A DNA stretch of 64,000 nucleotides from Catelliglobosispora koreensis DSM 44566. Lineage in GTDB: Bacteria > Actinomycetota > Actinomycetes > Mycobacteriales > Micromonosporaceae. The notes below the pieces were generated by a model that ran no database searches, had not been told where the DNA came from, and was given only the letters and a program-made list of their open reading frames with translations. The stretch lies in the NCBI RefSeq assembly GCF_000379685.1, contig NZ_KB903272.1, positions 372,624 through 436,623 of the forward strand, read 5' to 3'. The position numbers and the translations under genes are program-made. This document shows, piece by piece, positions 26,854 to 38,728 of the stretch (the stretch's first letter is position 1; each line of letters begins with the position of its first letter).

Positions 26854-29160
26854 ATGACCGAGAAGACACTCGGCGATCAGCAAAGCAAGGCCGTTATCGA
26901 CAACGGCACCTTCGGCACCCGGGAGATCACGTTCTCCACTGGGCGCCTAGCCAAACAAGCCGCGGGTTCAGTCGTCGCCCAGCTGGGCGACACCGTGGTG
27001 CTTTCGACCACGACCGCTAGCAAGACCCCGAAGGACCAGTTCGACTTCTTCCCGCTCACGGTGGATGTCGAGGAGCGGATGTATGCCGCTGGCCGGATTC
27101 CCGGTTCGTTCTTCCGCCGCGAAGGCCGCCCGAGCGAGGACGCTGTCCTCACGTGCCGCCTGATTGACCGTCCACTTCGGCCGTCCTTTGTGAAGGGACT
27201 GCGCAACGAGGTTCAGGTCATCGAGACCGTGCTGTCGCTTGACCCGGCCCACCCGTACGACGTGGTAGCCATCAACGCGGCGAGCATGTCCACCAAGCTG
27301 TCCGGGCTTCCGTTCAGTGGCCCGATCGGTGCGACGCGTGTGGCGCACATCGACGGCCAGTGGGTGGCGTTCCCGACGCACGAGGAGCTCGAGCGCGCGA
27401 CGTTCGACATGGTCGTGGCCGGCCGCACCCTTCCTGACGGTGAAGTCGCCGTCATGATGGTCGAGGCTGAGGCGACCGAGCACACCGTCAAACTCGTCGC
27501 CGCCGGTGCCACCGCGCCGACCGAGGATGTTGTCGCCGGTGGCCTTGAGGCCGCCAAGACCGCGATCCGCGAGCTGTGCCGCGCACAGGACGAGCTGGCG
27601 GCTATCGCGGCTAAGCCGGTGCAGGAGTTCCCGGTGTTCCTGGACTACCAGGACGACGTGTACGCGGCGGTCAAGGCCGCAGCCGGCACGGAGGTCTCCG
27701 AAGCGCTGAAGATCGCGGGCAAGGCCGAGCGCGAGGAAGCTCTCGACCTGGTCAAGGAGAAGGTGCTGACGCAGGTCACGCCCGACTTCGAAGGCCGTGA
27801 GAAGGAGCTGTCACCGGCGTTCCGTTCGCTGGTCAAGACCGAGGTGCGCACCCGCGTTCTGCGCGATGGTGTTCGCATCGACGGCCGTGGCCTGCGGGAC
27901 ATCCGTGACCTCAAGGCCGAGATCGAGATCCTGCCGCGCGTGCACGGATCGGCGATCTTCGAGCGGGGCGAGACCCAGATCATGGGTGTCACCACGCTGA
28001 ACATGCTGCGCATGGAACAGGCCCTCGACACGCTGTCGCCGGCCAAGACCAAGCGCTACATGCACAACTACAACTTCCCGCCTTACTCGACCGGTGAGAC
28101 CGGCCGGGTGGGCTCACCGAAGCGCCGCGAAATCGGTCACGGTGCGCTCGCGGAACGGGCTCTGATTCCGGTGCTGCCGGCGCGCGACGAGTTCCCCTAC
28201 GCGATCCGCCAGGTGTCGGAAGCCTTGGGCTCCAACGGTTCCACGTCGATGGGCTCGGTTTGCGCCAGCACCCTGTCGCTGCTGTCCGCCGGTGTGCCGC
28301 TCAAGGCCCCGGTCGCCGGCATCGCCATGGGTCTCATCTCCGATGAGGTTGACGGCAAAACCAAGTACGTGACGCTGACCGACATCCTCGGTGCCGAAGA
28401 CGCCTTCGGTGACATGGACTTCAAGGTCGCCGGAACGCCGGAATTCGTTACGGCGCTTCAGCTCGACACCAAGCTCGATGGCATTCCGTCCGATGTGCTC
28501 GCTGGAGCTCTCCAGCAGGCGCACGAGGCTCGCACGACGATCCTCGCCGTGATGGAGCAAGCTATCGCGTCTCCGGGCGAGATGAGCGACTACGCTCCGC
28601 GCGTCACGATGGTCAAGATCCCGGTCGACAAGATCGGTATGGTCATCGGGCCGAAGGGCCAGACCATCAACGCGATCCAGGATGAGACCGGCGCCGAGAT
28701 TTCGATCGAGGACGACGGCACCATCTACGTCGGCGCGACCGACGGCCCGTCCGCGGCCGCCGCGGTCGAGCGGATCAACGCGATCGCCAACCCGACCCTG
28801 CCGAAGGTGGGCGACCGGTTCCTGGGCACCGTCGTGAAGACGGCCGCCTTTGGTGCCTTCGTCTCGCTGGTGCCGGGCCGCGACGGCTTGCTGCACATCT
28901 CCAAGGTGGGCGATGGCAAGCGCGTGGAGAAGGTTGAGGACTTCCTCAACGTTGGCGACAAGATCGAGGTCGTCATCGCGGACGTGGACGCCCGCGGCAA
29001 GATCTACCTCGACAAGATTGGTCCCGACGGCGAGCCGATCGCGACCGAGCGCGCACCTCGCGAGGGTGGCGCGGAACGGGCTCCCCGTAGCGACCGCGAC
29101 CGGGGCGAGAAGCGTGAAGGTGGCGAGCGGCGCGAGCGCCGTCAGCGCCGCCCAGAGTGA
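26854..29160 (+). CDS. pnp: Polyribonucleotide nucleotidyltransferase (PNPase/GpsI)
   Basis: 768 aa. It degrades RNA 3'-to-5' with phosphate. Two RNase PH domains (about 15-250 and 340-560) flank an all-helical linker. The KH domain has [17 protein letters not shown] (about 595-650) and the S1 domain has [21 protein letters not shown]. The C-terminus is a charged Arg/Glu tail. ATG 26854 is used because it precedes the conserved start; an in-frame upstream GTG would add 11 unrelated residues. The stop overlaps the next GTG. Confidence 0.97.
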   Translation: MTEKTLGDQQSKAVIDNGTFGTREITFSTGRLAKQAAGSVVAQLGDTVVLSTTTASKTPKDQFDFFPLTVDVEERMYAAGRIPGSFFRREGRPSEDAVLTCRLIDRPLRPSFVKGLRNEVQVIETVLSLDPAHPYDVVAINAASMSTKLSGLPFSGPIGATRVAHIDGQWVAFPTHEELERATFDMVVAGRTLPDGEVAVMMVEAEATEHTVKLVAAGATAPTEDVVAGGLEAAKTAIRELCRAQDELAAIAAKPVQEFPVFLDYQDDVYAAVKAAAGTEVSEALKIAGKAEREEALDLVKEKVLTQVTPDFEGREKELSPAFRSLVKTEVRTRVLRDGVRIDGRGLRDIRDLKAEIEILPRVHGSAIFERGETQIMGVTTLNMLRMEQALDTLSPAKTKRYMHNYNFPPYSTGETGRVGSPKRREIGHGALAERALIPVLPARDEFPYAIRQVSEALGSNGSTSMGSVCASTLSLLSAGVPLKAPVAGIAMGLISDEVDGKTKYVTLTDILGAEDAFGDMDFKVAGTPEFVTALQLDTKLDGIPSDVLAGALQQAHEARTTILAVMEQAIASPGEMSDYAPRVTMVKIPVDKIGMVIGPKGQTINAIQDETGAEISIEDDGTIYVGATDGPSAAAAVERINAIANPTLPKVGDRFLGTVVKTAAFGAFVSLVPGRDGLLHISKVGDGKRVEKVEDFLNVGDKIEVVIADVDARGKIYLDKIGPDGEPIATERAPREGGAERAPRSDRDRGEKREGGERRERRQRRPE

Positions 29161-30488
29161 CTCCTAGCCAGGTGACGGCTAGCGCCAGGGCAGTAACGAA
29201 AACGGTGGCGGGCGACCTCGGAGGGGTCGTCCGCCGCACCGTACTGCCAGACGGTTTGCGAATCCTCACCGAAGCCATCCCTGCCATGCGCAGCGTGTCC
29301 TTTGGCGTTTGGGTGGGGGTCGGCTCCCGGGACGAAGCACCGCAGCTAAGCGGTGCCTCGCACTTCCTGGAGCACCTGCTGTTCAAGGGCACCAACAAGC
29401 GGTCCGCTATGGACATCTCGTCAGCCATCGAGGCGGTCGGCGGCGAGACAAACGCTTACACCGCAAAGGAATACACGTGCTATTACGCACGGGTTCTCGA
29501 CGCGGATCTCCCGCTCGCGATCGATGTCATCTGCGATGCCGTCGCTGACTCACTGCTCCTTGAGTCCGATGTGGAGACCGAGCGTGGCGTCATCCTGGAG
29601 GAGATCGCCATGCACGCCGACGAACCAGCCGACGAGGTGCACGACTTGCACGCCGCGGCACTGTTCGCCGACCACGGGCTCGGCCGGCTCATCTCCGGCA
29701 CCAGCGACACCATCACGGCGATGACACGCAAGCAGATCCACAGCTTTTACCGCCGTCGTTACACCTCGCCGAACATCGTCGTGTCCGCCGCCGGAAACCT
29801 CGATCACGCGACGGTCGTCAAGCAGGTCCGCAAAGCCTTCGCCGAGTCGCCTTTCGCCAGCTTCCCAGCCGCCGCTCCAGCGCCGATGCGCTCACCCCAT
29901 GCCAAGGTGGCGCTGCGTCCACCCACGACAGTGGTGCGGTCCGACGACACGGAACAGGCTCATTTGGTACTCGGTGGATGGTCTCCAGGCCGTCACGATG
30001 AGCGTCGCTTCGCCTTGGGCGTGCTGAACAACGTCTTCGGCGGTGGCATGTCGAGCCGCTTGTTCCAGGAGGTGCGCGAGAAGCGGGGCCTGGCCTACTC
30101 GGTTTACTCCTACGTCTCGCATTTCGCCGAGACAGGAACCTTTGGGGTGTACGCGGGGTGCGCGCCGGCCAAGGCCGCCGAGGTGCTCGACATCATCCGT
30201 GCGGAGCTGGCAACCGTTGCCGCCAAAGGCATTTCGGCCGAGGAGTTGCGCCGGGGCAAGGGCATGCTCAAGGGCGGACTCGTGCTCGGGCTCGAAGACA
30301 CCGGTTCCCGCATGAGCCGCCTGGGCAAAGGCGAGCTGCTGCACGGTGAGTTGCTAACCATGGACGAGTTGCTGGAACGGGTCGACGCGGTCACGCTCGA
30401 CGACGTCGCCGCGATAGCGACCGAGGTGCTCGGCGGGCAGATGACACTGGCCGCCGTCGGACCTTACGACGACACCGCGTTCGCCTGA
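29157..30488 (+). CDS. M16-family zinc peptidase (PepR-like)
   Basis: 443 aa. The inverted zinc motif HFLEH with the distal Glu ([11 protein letters not shown]) sits in the N-terminal half. The C-terminal half has the family [22 protein letters not shown] signature. This matches M. tuberculosis PepR (Rv2782c), which also follows pnp. Likely an intracellular processing peptidase. GTG overlaps pnp by 4 bp. Its 3' end overlaps the convergent MerR gene by 25 bp. Confidence 0.94.
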   Translation: MTPSQVTASARAVTKTVAGDLGGVVRRTVLPDGLRILTEAIPAMRSVSFGVWVGVGSRDEAPQLSGASHFLEHLLFKGTNKRSAMDISSAIEAVGGETNAYTAKEYTCYYARVLDADLPLAIDVICDAVADSLLLESDVETERGVILEEIAMHADEPADEVHDLHAAALFADHGLGRLISGTSDTITAMTRKQIHSFYRRRYTSPNIVVSAAGNLDHATVVKQVRKAFAESPFASFPAAAPAPMRSPHAKVALRPPTTVVRSDDTEQAHLVLGGWSPGRHDERRFALGVLNNVFGGGMSSRLFQEVREKRGLAYSVYSYVSHFAETGTFGVYAGCAPAKAAEVLDIIRAELATVAAKGISAEELRRGKGMLKGGLVLGLEDTGSRMSRLGKGELLHGELLTMDELLERVDAVTLDDVAAIATEVLGGQMTLAAVGPYDDTAFA

Positions 30489-31138
30489 AAAACCTTGGCG
30501 GATAAGTTTTCCTGAGCTAACCGCCGCAGCCCCTGCAAGAGTGAATCGCCGATGATCGTGCCGATGACGGCCTCGAACACGACGTGCCCCGGATCATTGC
30601 GGTGCCGTGCCACGAGGCCCAGGTCGATCTCGGCGATTTTGTCTGCCACCTGTGCGTAGCCCTCAAGCCCGTCAAGCAGGTCAGCCGTGCCCAGCCGCCG
30701 CAACGTCACCATGACTTCGGCGATCTGCTGATAGGCCGGGGAGCAGTCGTCGACGTTCCAGCCGCGGCGCTCGATGAGCTGGTCCAGATCCGCTTTAGCG
30801 GCAGCGATTTCGGGGTTGTCCTCTTCCGGTTCCCGCCGCAGCCCGGGCTCCAGTGCACAGCCAATCGCCCGGTGCACATTCGGCTCTGGTTGATCAAGCT
30901 CGGCGAGCAATTCTTTGATACCCCCGATGGGTACTCGGCCGACCTCGACCAGAGCCCGGACGAGTTTGAGGCGCCGGACGTGTCCTTCGTCATAACGCGC
31001 TTGGTTCGGGCTGGAGAATTCGCCGGGCGGCAGCAGCCCTTCGCGCAGGTAGTACTTAATCGTGGGCACCGGGACCCCACTAGCGCGGCTTAGCTCGGCG
31101 ATGCGCATTGACCGTCCTTCATCTTCCGTTCGCGACAT
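30464..31138 (-). CDS. MerR-family transcriptional regulator
   Basis: 224 aa. The N-terminal MerR winged helix is MRIAELSRASGVPVPTIKYYLREGLLPPG, with the wing RLKLVRALVEVGRVPIGGI. The helical C-terminal domain (about 90-215) has no visible metal-binding Cys cluster, so it probably senses an organic ligand or protein. ATG 31138 and ATG 31108 are both possible. It is divergent from two membrane-protein genes across a short promoter with a clear inverted repeat, so it likely controls them. Confidence 0.9.
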   Translation of the reverse strand: MSRTEDEGRSMRIAELSRASGVPVPTIKYYLREGLLPPGEFSSPNQARYDEGHVRRLKLVRALVEVGRVPIGGIKELLAELDQPEPNVHRAIGCALEPGLRREPEEDNPEIAAAKADLDQLIERRGWNVDDCSPAYQQIAEVMVTLRRLGTADLLDGLEGYAQVADKIAEIDLGLVARHRNDPGHVVFEAVIGTIIGDSLLQGLRRLAQENLSAKVFQANAVSS

Positions 31139-31160
31139 GGATAGTGTAACTTACCGATAG

Positions 31161-31179
31161 TAGATAGTGACGCTATCTA
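31161..31179. promoter_or_regulatory. MerR-type operator between merR and membrane gene
   Basis: TAGATAG-TGACG-CTATCTA is a perfect 7-bp inverted repeat with a 5-bp centre, 16 bp upstream of the membrane-protein ATG and 23 bp from the merR start. Further GATAG copies stand at 31139 and 31156. MerR regulators bind such repeats inside overlong promoters. The assignment rests on position and symmetry. Confidence 0.6.
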
Positions 31180-31194
31180 ATTGGGGATGGAGCC

Positions 31195-32156
31195 ATGTTA
31201 AAGACCTTGCACCGCCCGCTGGTCGTCACCGGGATCGCCATGGCGGTCCTATCGGTGGTGAGCCTCGCTGGAATTTTCATCGATGACAGAACCTTGCTGG
31301 GAGTGCCCATCTGGCTCAAGCCCTTCAAGTTCTTCATTTCCACGGCGATCTACAACCTCACGCTCGCTTGGCTCATCAGTCTCGTGCGCGACAAGGGTGT
31401 CCGCATCGCCTGGTGGCTCGGCACCATCATCGCCGTCGCCCTGGCCATCGAGCTCGTGGTCATCGCCGGCCAGGCGCTGCGTGGCCTGCGGAGCCATTTC
31501 AACGTCTCCACGGGGCTAGACGCGGCATTGTGGTCAATCATGGGCACCAGCATCGTGTTCGTCTGGGTCGCGACCGCATGGATCGGCGTGCTGCTCCTGC
31601 GGCAGCGCATGCCCGACCGCGCCAACGCCCTCGCCATCCGGCTCGGGCTGCTCATCGCGCTGTTCGGCCTCGGTGTCGGCTTCCTCATGACGAGTCCCAC
31701 CGCGGCTCAGCTGTCGACCGGTTCGGCCCCCGATTTCGTTGGCGCCCATGCCGTTGGCGTGCCCGACGGCGGGCCGGGGATTCCCATCGTCAACTGGAGC
31801 ACCGAAGGCGGCGACCTGCGCGCGCCACACTTCATCGGAATGCATGCGCTGCAAGCACTTCCGCTGATCGCGTTTGGACTGATGTTCCTATCGCGGCGCA
31901 TTCCTAGCCTGCGCGACATGGCCCGCCGGGCGCGGCTCGTGACAGCGTTCGCCGTGTTCTGGGGCGGGCTGACCGTCATCGTGACCTGGCAGGCATTGCG
32001 CGGTCAGTCGTTCATCCATCCAGACGCTCTAACCTGGGGCGCTCTGGCGGCCGTCGTCCTCGCCGCTGTCGCCATTGCCCTAACGGCCTTCGGCATTAAG
32101 CCAAACGCTTCCGTGGCCGCCGAAACCAAGCCCACCCTGACCTCGGCAGGTGCGGC

Positions 32157-32160
<4 letters not shown>
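31195..32160 (+). CDS. Polytopic membrane protein, unknown
   Basis: 321 aa with about eight hydrophobic segments, starting PLVVTGIAMAVLSVVSLAGI and WLKPFKFFISTAIYNLTLAWL. A conserved-looking extracytoplasmic loop has VNWSTEGGDLRAPHFIGMHALQ, with a His pair at the next TM (HFIGMHALQALPLIAFG) that could bind heme or metal. Not assigned to a family with confidence. ATGA overlap to the ABA4-like gene and a divergent MerR regulator indicate a small regulated membrane operon. Confidence 0.8.
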
Positions 32161-33922
<1,762 letters not shown>

Positions 33923-33953
33923 AACTGGCAGCCTAGTCATAAGGGGGAAGCAG

Positions 33954-35126
33954 GTGAGCAGGCGAGCCCAGGTCCTGTCACTTGCCGCACTCGCGGTCGC
34001 CGCCCTCGTCTTCGACTTCTTCTTCGCCGTCCGGCACGGGTTCTTCGACCTCAACGTGTACTACGGGGCGGTTAACTACTGGGCTGAAGGCGGCAATATC
34101 TACGACTTCGTGCGGGGCAACAGCACCTACGGCTTCACCTACCCGCCGTTTGCCGCGTTCGTGATGCTGCCCATGGCGGTGCTGCCCTGGCCCGTGGTCG
34201 TCACCATCACGTGCGCGGCCACCATCGCCGTGACGGTCTGGCTGTTGCGGCGGCTGCTCGGCAAGCCCGGCTGGTTTGAACTAGGCGTCTTCTTGTGCCT
34301 GGCGGCCGTGTTCGAGCCGATGCGCGAGACGTTCCTGTTTGGACAGGTCAACATGCTGCTCGTCGGGCTCGTGAGCGCTGATTTGCTGCTGCTGACCGCC
34401 CGGCGGTCCAAGTGGGCGGGCATCGGGATCGGGCTAGCGACCGCGGTCAAGCTGACGCCCGGGATCTTCATCGTCTATCTGCTGATCACCCGGCGATGGC
34501 GGGCCGCTCTGGTGTCGATGCTGACCGCGGGAGGGGTGACGCTAGCGGCAGCGGCGATCGCCCCGGACACCTCGCGCGAGTTCTGGACCGCCGCGCTCTG
34601 GGACACCGATCGCGTGGGGGTGCTTTCGTTCATCTCGAATCAGTCGCTTCAAGGTGCGGTCGCGCGCTTGGACCCGGTACACCCAAATAGGATCTTGTGG
34701 GTATCGCTTGTTCTTCTGGCGCTTGCGGTTTGGGCGATCCGGTCGCAGCGGGCGGTGGCGAACAACGATGAAATGCTCGGTTTGGCGCTCACGGGTCTGG
34801 TCGGCGTGCTGATCAGCCCGGTGACGTGGATTCACCACCTGGTGTGGGCGATCCCCGCGATGGTGCTCATTTGGCGCCGTGGAGCCAAATGGGCCCGGAT
34901 CTTCGTGGTCGTCGCCTACATCATCATGTGCAGCCGGCTGGTGTGGCCGTTCGAAGCGAACTTCGACAACCCCGTCTATTTTGTACTGTCCAATATGTAC
35001 GTGTGGCTGACACTGGCCATGCTCTTCGTCACGCCAGCCCTAGCGCCGCAAGCTGAGCCGCACCTCGGGCGCGTCGAACTCGGTGCCCCGAGGCCGGTAA
35101 AACTGCCGCGTTCCGTCCGGGTGTAA
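33954..35126 (+). CDS. GT87-family (DUF2029) polyprenyl-phosphate-mannose-type mannosyltransferase
   Basis: 390 aa with about ten TM segments. The GT-C catalytic loop after TM1 has FDLNVYYGAVNYWAEGGNIYD, followed by YGFTYPPFAAF, the DUF2029 signature. The GT87 relative PimE adds alpha-1,2-mannose to phosphatidylinositol mannosides, so a role in envelope glycolipid or glycan synthesis is likely. GTG 33954 follows AGGGGGAAG. The last 29 codons (after ALAPQAEP) overlap the convergent GNAT gene. Confidence 0.88.
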   Translation: MSRRAQVLSLAALAVAALVFDFFFAVRHGFFDLNVYYGAVNYWAEGGNIYDFVRGNSTYGFTYPPFAAFVMLPMAVLPWPVVVTITCAATIAVTVWLLRRLLGKPGWFELGVFLCLAAVFEPMRETFLFGQVNMLLVGLVSADLLLLTARRSKWAGIGIGLATAVKLTPGIFIVYLLITRRWRAALVSMLTAGGVTLAAAAIAPDTSREFWTAALWDTDRVGVLSFISNQSLQGAVARLDPVHPNRILWVSLVLLALAVWAIRSQRAVANNDEMLGLALTGLVGVLISPVTWIHHLVWAIPAMVLIWRRGAKWARIFVVVAYIIMCSRLVWPFEANFDNPVYFVLSNMYVWLTLAMLFVTPALAPQAEPHLGRVELGAPRPVKLPRSVRV

Positions 35127-35558
35127 CCCGTAGCGGGCGTAGAACTTGCGCGCGCGGTGGTTTTCTTCGAGCACCCACAGCTGAATCTCCTGCTGTGTCA
35201 ACCCTTCCAGCGCCGCCTTGATGAGCTGGTCAGCGACACCGGTGCCCCAGAAATCGGGATCGACGTAAATCGCGTAGATTTCGCCCAGCTCCGGATAGAA
35301 GACCACCATGTCGTCCTCGTCGCGCTTATGGCCGAAGATGACGAACCCGGACAGACGCCCGTGCGTCTCGGCGATCAGCGACTGCCTTGGGAGGTTTTGC
35401 TCCAGCCGGTCGCGGCGCATCTTGGCCCACGCCTGCGGATCCAGGCCATCAAGGTAGTCATCGGGCAGCATGCCCCGGTAGCCGGCTTGCCACGCGCGCA
35501 CGTGCACAGCGGCGGCTTCGTCAACGTCAGCCAGGGTTTCGGGCCGGATGGTCGTCAC
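35040..35558 (-). CDS. GNAT-family N-acetyltransferase
   Basis: 172 aa. It has the GNAT pattern IRPETLADVDEAAAVHVRAWQAGYRGMLP, the acetyl-CoA motif EIYAIYVDPDFWGTGVADQLI and WVLEENHRARKFYARYGL, similar to RimI-like small-molecule or protein acetyltransferases. GTG 35558 is chosen because the family homology starts there; the longer frame upstream has low-quality sequence. It overlaps the GT87 3' end by 87 bp. Substrate unknown. Confidence 0.88.
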   Translation of the reverse strand: MTTIRPETLADVDEAAAVHVRAWQAGYRGMLPDDYLDGLDPQAWAKMRRDRLEQNLPRQSLIAETHGRLSGFVIFGHKRDEDDMVVFYPELGEIYAIYVDPDFWGTGVADQLIKAALEGLTQQEIQLWVLEENHRARKFYARYGLHPDGTRQFYRPRGTEFDAPEVRLSLRR

Positions 35559-35677
35559 AGCCGCATCGTAATCAGGCCAGTGTCGCGCTGCCGACCGGTT
35601 TTCACCGCGCCCGCCGCACCGTCTGTGCCCCTGCCGAGCCGGGTCGGCTCTGGAGCCAGAACTCGCCGCAGCCGGGC

Positions 35678-36883
35678 TCAAGCGAGTCGGCGCAGCAACG
35701 GGTTGAGCGCGGCGGCCAAGTCGCCGCGCTCGGCTGGGGCCACCCCGGAGAGCCCGAGCCAGCCGGAAAGGCGCTGAAGCTCAGCGGCGAGGGCACGGGC
35801 GACCTCAGGCTTCTTGACGCCCGGCTCGGCCCACACGGCCGGGATGCGAAGCAGCCCCGCTTTGCGGTCGGCCTTGAGATCGACCCGGGCGGTGAACCGG
35901 TCACCTTGCAGGAACGGCAGCACGTAATAGCCGTGGATCCGCTTCTCGGCCGGGACATAGATCTCGATCCGGTAGGTCAGGCCAAACAGCCGCTCGGTGC
36001 GATCACGTTGCCAGATAAGCGGATCGAACGGACTGACCAAAGTGGACGCCTGTGCCGTGCGCGGAATGACTGTGTCGCGATGCTTCCAGGCCTTCACTTT
36101 CCAGCCCTGCACCTCGACGGGCACCAGCACGCCCGCCTCCTGGAGCTCCGCGATCGCCGTGCGCGCGGCTAAAACGGGAAGCCGGAAGTAGTCGCGCAGC
36201 TCGATTTCGGCGGCCACGCCAATCCGCCTTGCGGAAAGCTCGACCAGCTGGCGGTAAGCCTCGTCGGAAGACGGCGTCGGGGTGTGCACGATATCGGCCG
36301 GGAGCACGCGCTCAGGCAGGTCGTAGAGCCGGGCGAACTGAGACGTGCGGCCAGCCGAGGTGACCTCGCCGGTGTAGAACAGCCACTCCATGGCCTTCTT
36401 GACGTCAGACCAGTTCCAGCCCCAGTTGCCTTTGTCGCGCGGCACGTCTTCTTCGATCTCGGCCGCCGTGACCGGACCCCGGTCACGCACCTCGGCGAGC
36501 ACCCACTTCACGAGATCAGGCCGTTCCTGGGCGATGCGCAGCGGACCGCCCCATGCCTTTTCTGATGCCATCGCCATGCGCCAGCGCATGAGCGGATGCA
36601 GGCTCACCGGAAGCAAGGAGGCCTCATGGCCCCAGTATTCGAATAGCCACCGTGGTTTGCGGGAACTCCCGCGGTCGAGCGCCGCCGTGTCATAGGAACC
36701 GATGCGGCTGTAGACCGGCATGTAGTGCGCGCGCTGCAAGACGTTGACCGAGTCGATTTGCAGCAGGCCGGTGTCCTCGACGACCCGCCGCACATATTTC
36801 GCGCTCGCACTGACAGGACGGCGGGTGAAACCCTGGGCGGCCAGGGTCGCCCGGCGCACTTCGGCGATCGACAGCGTCTCCAC
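35678..36883 (-). CDS. YcaQ/AlkX-like crosslink-repair DNA glycosylase (winged-helix)
   Basis: 401 aa. This is the HTH_42 family with several winged helices. The catalytic-motif region is DTGLLQIDSVNVLQRAHYMP, where the Q-x-D of YcaQ-type glycosylases is QID. Also seen are LFEYWGHEASLLPVSL and the C-terminal DLKADRK. Relatives unhook DNA interstrand crosslinks, and in Streptomyces members give self-resistance to alkylating antibiotics. ATG 36883. It is monocistronic and no biosynthetic genes adjoin, so housekeeping repair is likely. Confidence 0.85.
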   Translation of the reverse strand: METLSIAEVRRATLAAQGFTRRPVSASAKYVRRVVEDTGLLQIDSVNVLQRAHYMPVYSRIGSYDTAALDRGSSRKPRWLFEYWGHEASLLPVSLHPLMRWRMAMASEKAWGGPLRIAQERPDLVKWVLAEVRDRGPVTAAEIEEDVPRDKGNWGWNWSDVKKAMEWLFYTGEVTSAGRTSQFARLYDLPERVLPADIVHTPTPSSDEAYRQLVELSARRIGVAAEIELRDYFRLPVLAARTAIAELQEAGVLVPVEVQGWKVKAWKHRDTVIPRTAQASTLVSPFDPLIWQRDRTERLFGLTYRIEIYVPAEKRIHGYYVLPFLQGDRFTARVDLKADRKAGLLRIPAVWAEPGVKKPEVARALAAELQRLSGWLGLSGVAPAERGDLAAALNPLLRRLA

Positions 36884-36938
36884 GGCCGCAACCTACTACG
36901 CCCGTACGACATGAGCGTCTTACGTGTAAATTCGAAGC

Positions 36939-37406
36939 GTGACGGAGGCTTCCGCGGTCCCAGTGGATCGCATCACGCGTTTGACGCACAAGCTCAGGAA
37001 CACCCCGGCCTGGGCGGCGCCGCTAGCGGCGCTGGGCTGCGCCGGTGGTGCGGTCGGCTACACCCTGTGGGCTGACCCGACGATTATGGCCGCGGACGCG
37101 ATCCCTTCTTGCCTGGTCAAGCTGACCACCGGGTTCGACTGCCCGGGCTGTGGTGGCACGCGTGCCGCTTGGTATCTGCTGCATGGCGACCTGGCCGCCG
37201 CCTCGCGTCACCATCTGCTGTTCGTCTTCGTCGTGCCGGTGCTGATCTATGCCTACGTGGCATGGGCCGGCCGGGCGATGTTTGGCTGGAACATTCCGTC
37301 GCCTCGCATCAGCCCGGCCATGCTCGGCTGGTTCTTGGCGGCCTGGGGCGTCTTCATGATCGTGCGGAATCTGCCTTGGGAGCCATTCACTTATTTCTTT
37401 GTCTAG
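36939..37406 (+). CDS. DUF2752 membrane protein
   Basis: 155 aa. The DUF2752 hallmark is FDCPGCGGTRAAWYLLHGD, a Cys-x-x-Cys-Gly-Gly-Thr-Arg motif between the first two TM segments. Two more TM segments follow (LLFVFVVPVLIYAYVAWAG, MLGWFLAAWGVFMIVRNLPW). Function unknown; the paired Cys suggests redox or metal binding. GTG start. It is convergent with the DUF4097 gene with a 9-bp gap. Confidence 0.9.
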   Translation: MTEASAVPVDRITRLTHKLRNTPAWAAPLAALGCAGGAVGYTLWADPTIMAADAIPSCLVKLTTGFDCPGCGGTRAAWYLLHGDLAAASRHHLLFVFVVPVLIYAYVAWAGRAMFGWNIPSPRISPAMLGWFLAAWGVFMIVRNLPWEPFTYFFV

Positions 37407-37415
37407 CCCGGTCGT

Positions 37416-38231
37416 TTAGGCCTGGGAAGCCGTCGTCACCACGCGGCGCAGCTCGATGTCGCCTGACACCGTGCGCACCCTGACCTTGAGTGAGGCACCG
37501 GTCGGCGGCACCGAATCACCGCCCATAGACAGCTCGCTGGTCGTGCGGCCCGAAACGCTGCTGACTTCAAGCCAGACTCCCGTGCCGGCGAGGATGCCGA
37601 GGTCGACGTCGCCGCTGACCGAGTTCACTTTGACTTCGCCCTGGCTGGCACAACCGATCCGCACGTCGCCTGAGGCGGTCTTGCCGCGGATCGATCCTTG
37701 CAACTGCCCGACTTCGATGTCGCCGCTGGCGGAGTTGACGTCAGCGTCGCGGCCCACGTGCTGAATCTTGATGTTGCCGCTTGCCGTGTGGGCTTGCACG
37801 GAGCCACCGACCCAGCCCACGTTCAGGTCACCACTCGCGCTGCGGTTAGACAGGTTGCTGGTGACGCGGTCGACCCAGACGTCTCCACTAGCCGACTGCA
37901 CCACTACTTCGCGATAAATCCCGTTACAGCGGATGTCGGCGGAGGCGGCCTTGATGGTCAGCGCGGAATCCTGCGGCAGCCGCACCGTGATGCTCAGTTT
38001 GGGCCAGCGGAACAGGGCCCAGCCTTTGTGGTCGGGCTGGTGGACGATGAGCTGTTTGCCGTCGAGGCTGACACGAGTTTGCTCTGCGGCTTCCCGGCTT
38101 TGTGAGGAGCCATCCATTGGCTCCACAGAAACGGTGATGGTTTCAGTCTCAGTTGTGTCCACATTGATCTGTCCACCTGCGATGCGAAGATCTGCGGATA
38201 CCGGTCCGGGGTTGTCGAAGGTGTAGTCCAT
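37416..38231 (-). CDS. DUF4097-family beta-strand-repeat protein
   Basis: 271 aa, almost all beta. A repeated 15-20-residue unit around SASGDV/TASGDV appears at least seven times (VQSASGDVWVD, NRSASGDLNVG, AHTASGNIKIQ, NSASGDIEVG, KTASGDVRIG, NSVSGDVDLG, VRTVSGDIELR), as in DUF4097 right-handed helix-like folds. No signal peptide is seen. ATG 38231 follows AAGGAG. It lies 13 bp downstream of the RHH regulator gene, a recurrent actinobacterial pair. Function unknown. Confidence 0.88.
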   Translation of the reverse strand: MDYTFDNPGPVSADLRIAGGQINVDTTETETITVSVEPMDGSSQSREAAEQTRVSLDGKQLIVHQPDHKGWALFRWPKLSITVRLPQDSALTIKAASADIRCNGIYREVVVQSASGDVWVDRVTSNLSNRSASGDLNVGWVGGSVQAHTASGNIKIQHVGRDADVNSASGDIEVGQLQGSIRGKTASGDVRIGCASQGEVKVNSVSGDVDLGILAGTGVWLEVSSVSGRTTSELSMGGDSVPPTGASLKVRVRTVSGDIELRRVVTTASQA

Positions 38232-38244
38232 AGCGAGAGGCTCC

Positions 38245-38718
38245 TTAGGCTTGGGCGAACCCGGTGAAGTTGCGGCCGAGGCTCGATGACCTGGTGTGGG
38301 GCCCACGCTGGCCGTAAACCCCTTGGGTGGCGGCGCGGACGAGCCACGAGTTGACAGAGATGCCTTCAGCGGAGGCCACCTTCTCAATGGCTTCCTTGAG
38401 TTGCTCGGGAAGGCGAAGCGTGAGCCGGGCTAGATCGCCGCCCTCGGCCATCGGCGGGGGAGTGGCGGCGGCGGGCGCGGTGTTCGTAATGACGATGTCG
38501 GCTTCCCGCCCACGGAGCCTGACTTCGATCACGGGACCGTCGAGCTGAGCGGTGATCTCGGCTGTCGCGTCGGCAAGCACTTCGATGAAAGACAGCCGGG
38601 CGGAGGCGTCAAGCGCGGTCGCCAGCAGCTGCGCCGTCTGGGCGACCTGCTCCCCGCCCGGCGCGGCCGCGGCGGTCAAGTCCCGCCGCAGGGAGTCGAT
38701 GTACGGTGACAGGTCCAT
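38245..38718 (-). CDS. Ribbon-helix-helix (HicB/Arc-like) regulator
   Basis: 157 aa. The N-terminal two thirds are helical/alpha-beta (DLSPYIDSLRRDLTAAAAPG, EVRLRGREADIVIT). The RHH DNA-binding part lies near the C-terminus (ARLTLRLPEQLKEAIEKVASAEGISVNSWLVRAA). Such genes are often labelled HicB-type antitoxins, but no HicA toxin adjoins; the partner is the DUF4097 protein. Three TGACRTCA sites lie just upstream, the likely operator. Confidence 0.87.
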   Translation of the reverse strand: MDLSPYIDSLRRDLTAAAAPGGEQVAQTAQLLATALDASARLSFIEVLADATAEITAQLDGPVIEVRLRGREADIVITNTAPAAATPPPMAEGGDLARLTLRLPEQLKEAIEKVASAEGISVNSWLVRAATQGVYGQRGPHTRSSSLGRNFTGFAQA

Positions 38719-38728
38719 GCCACCACTA

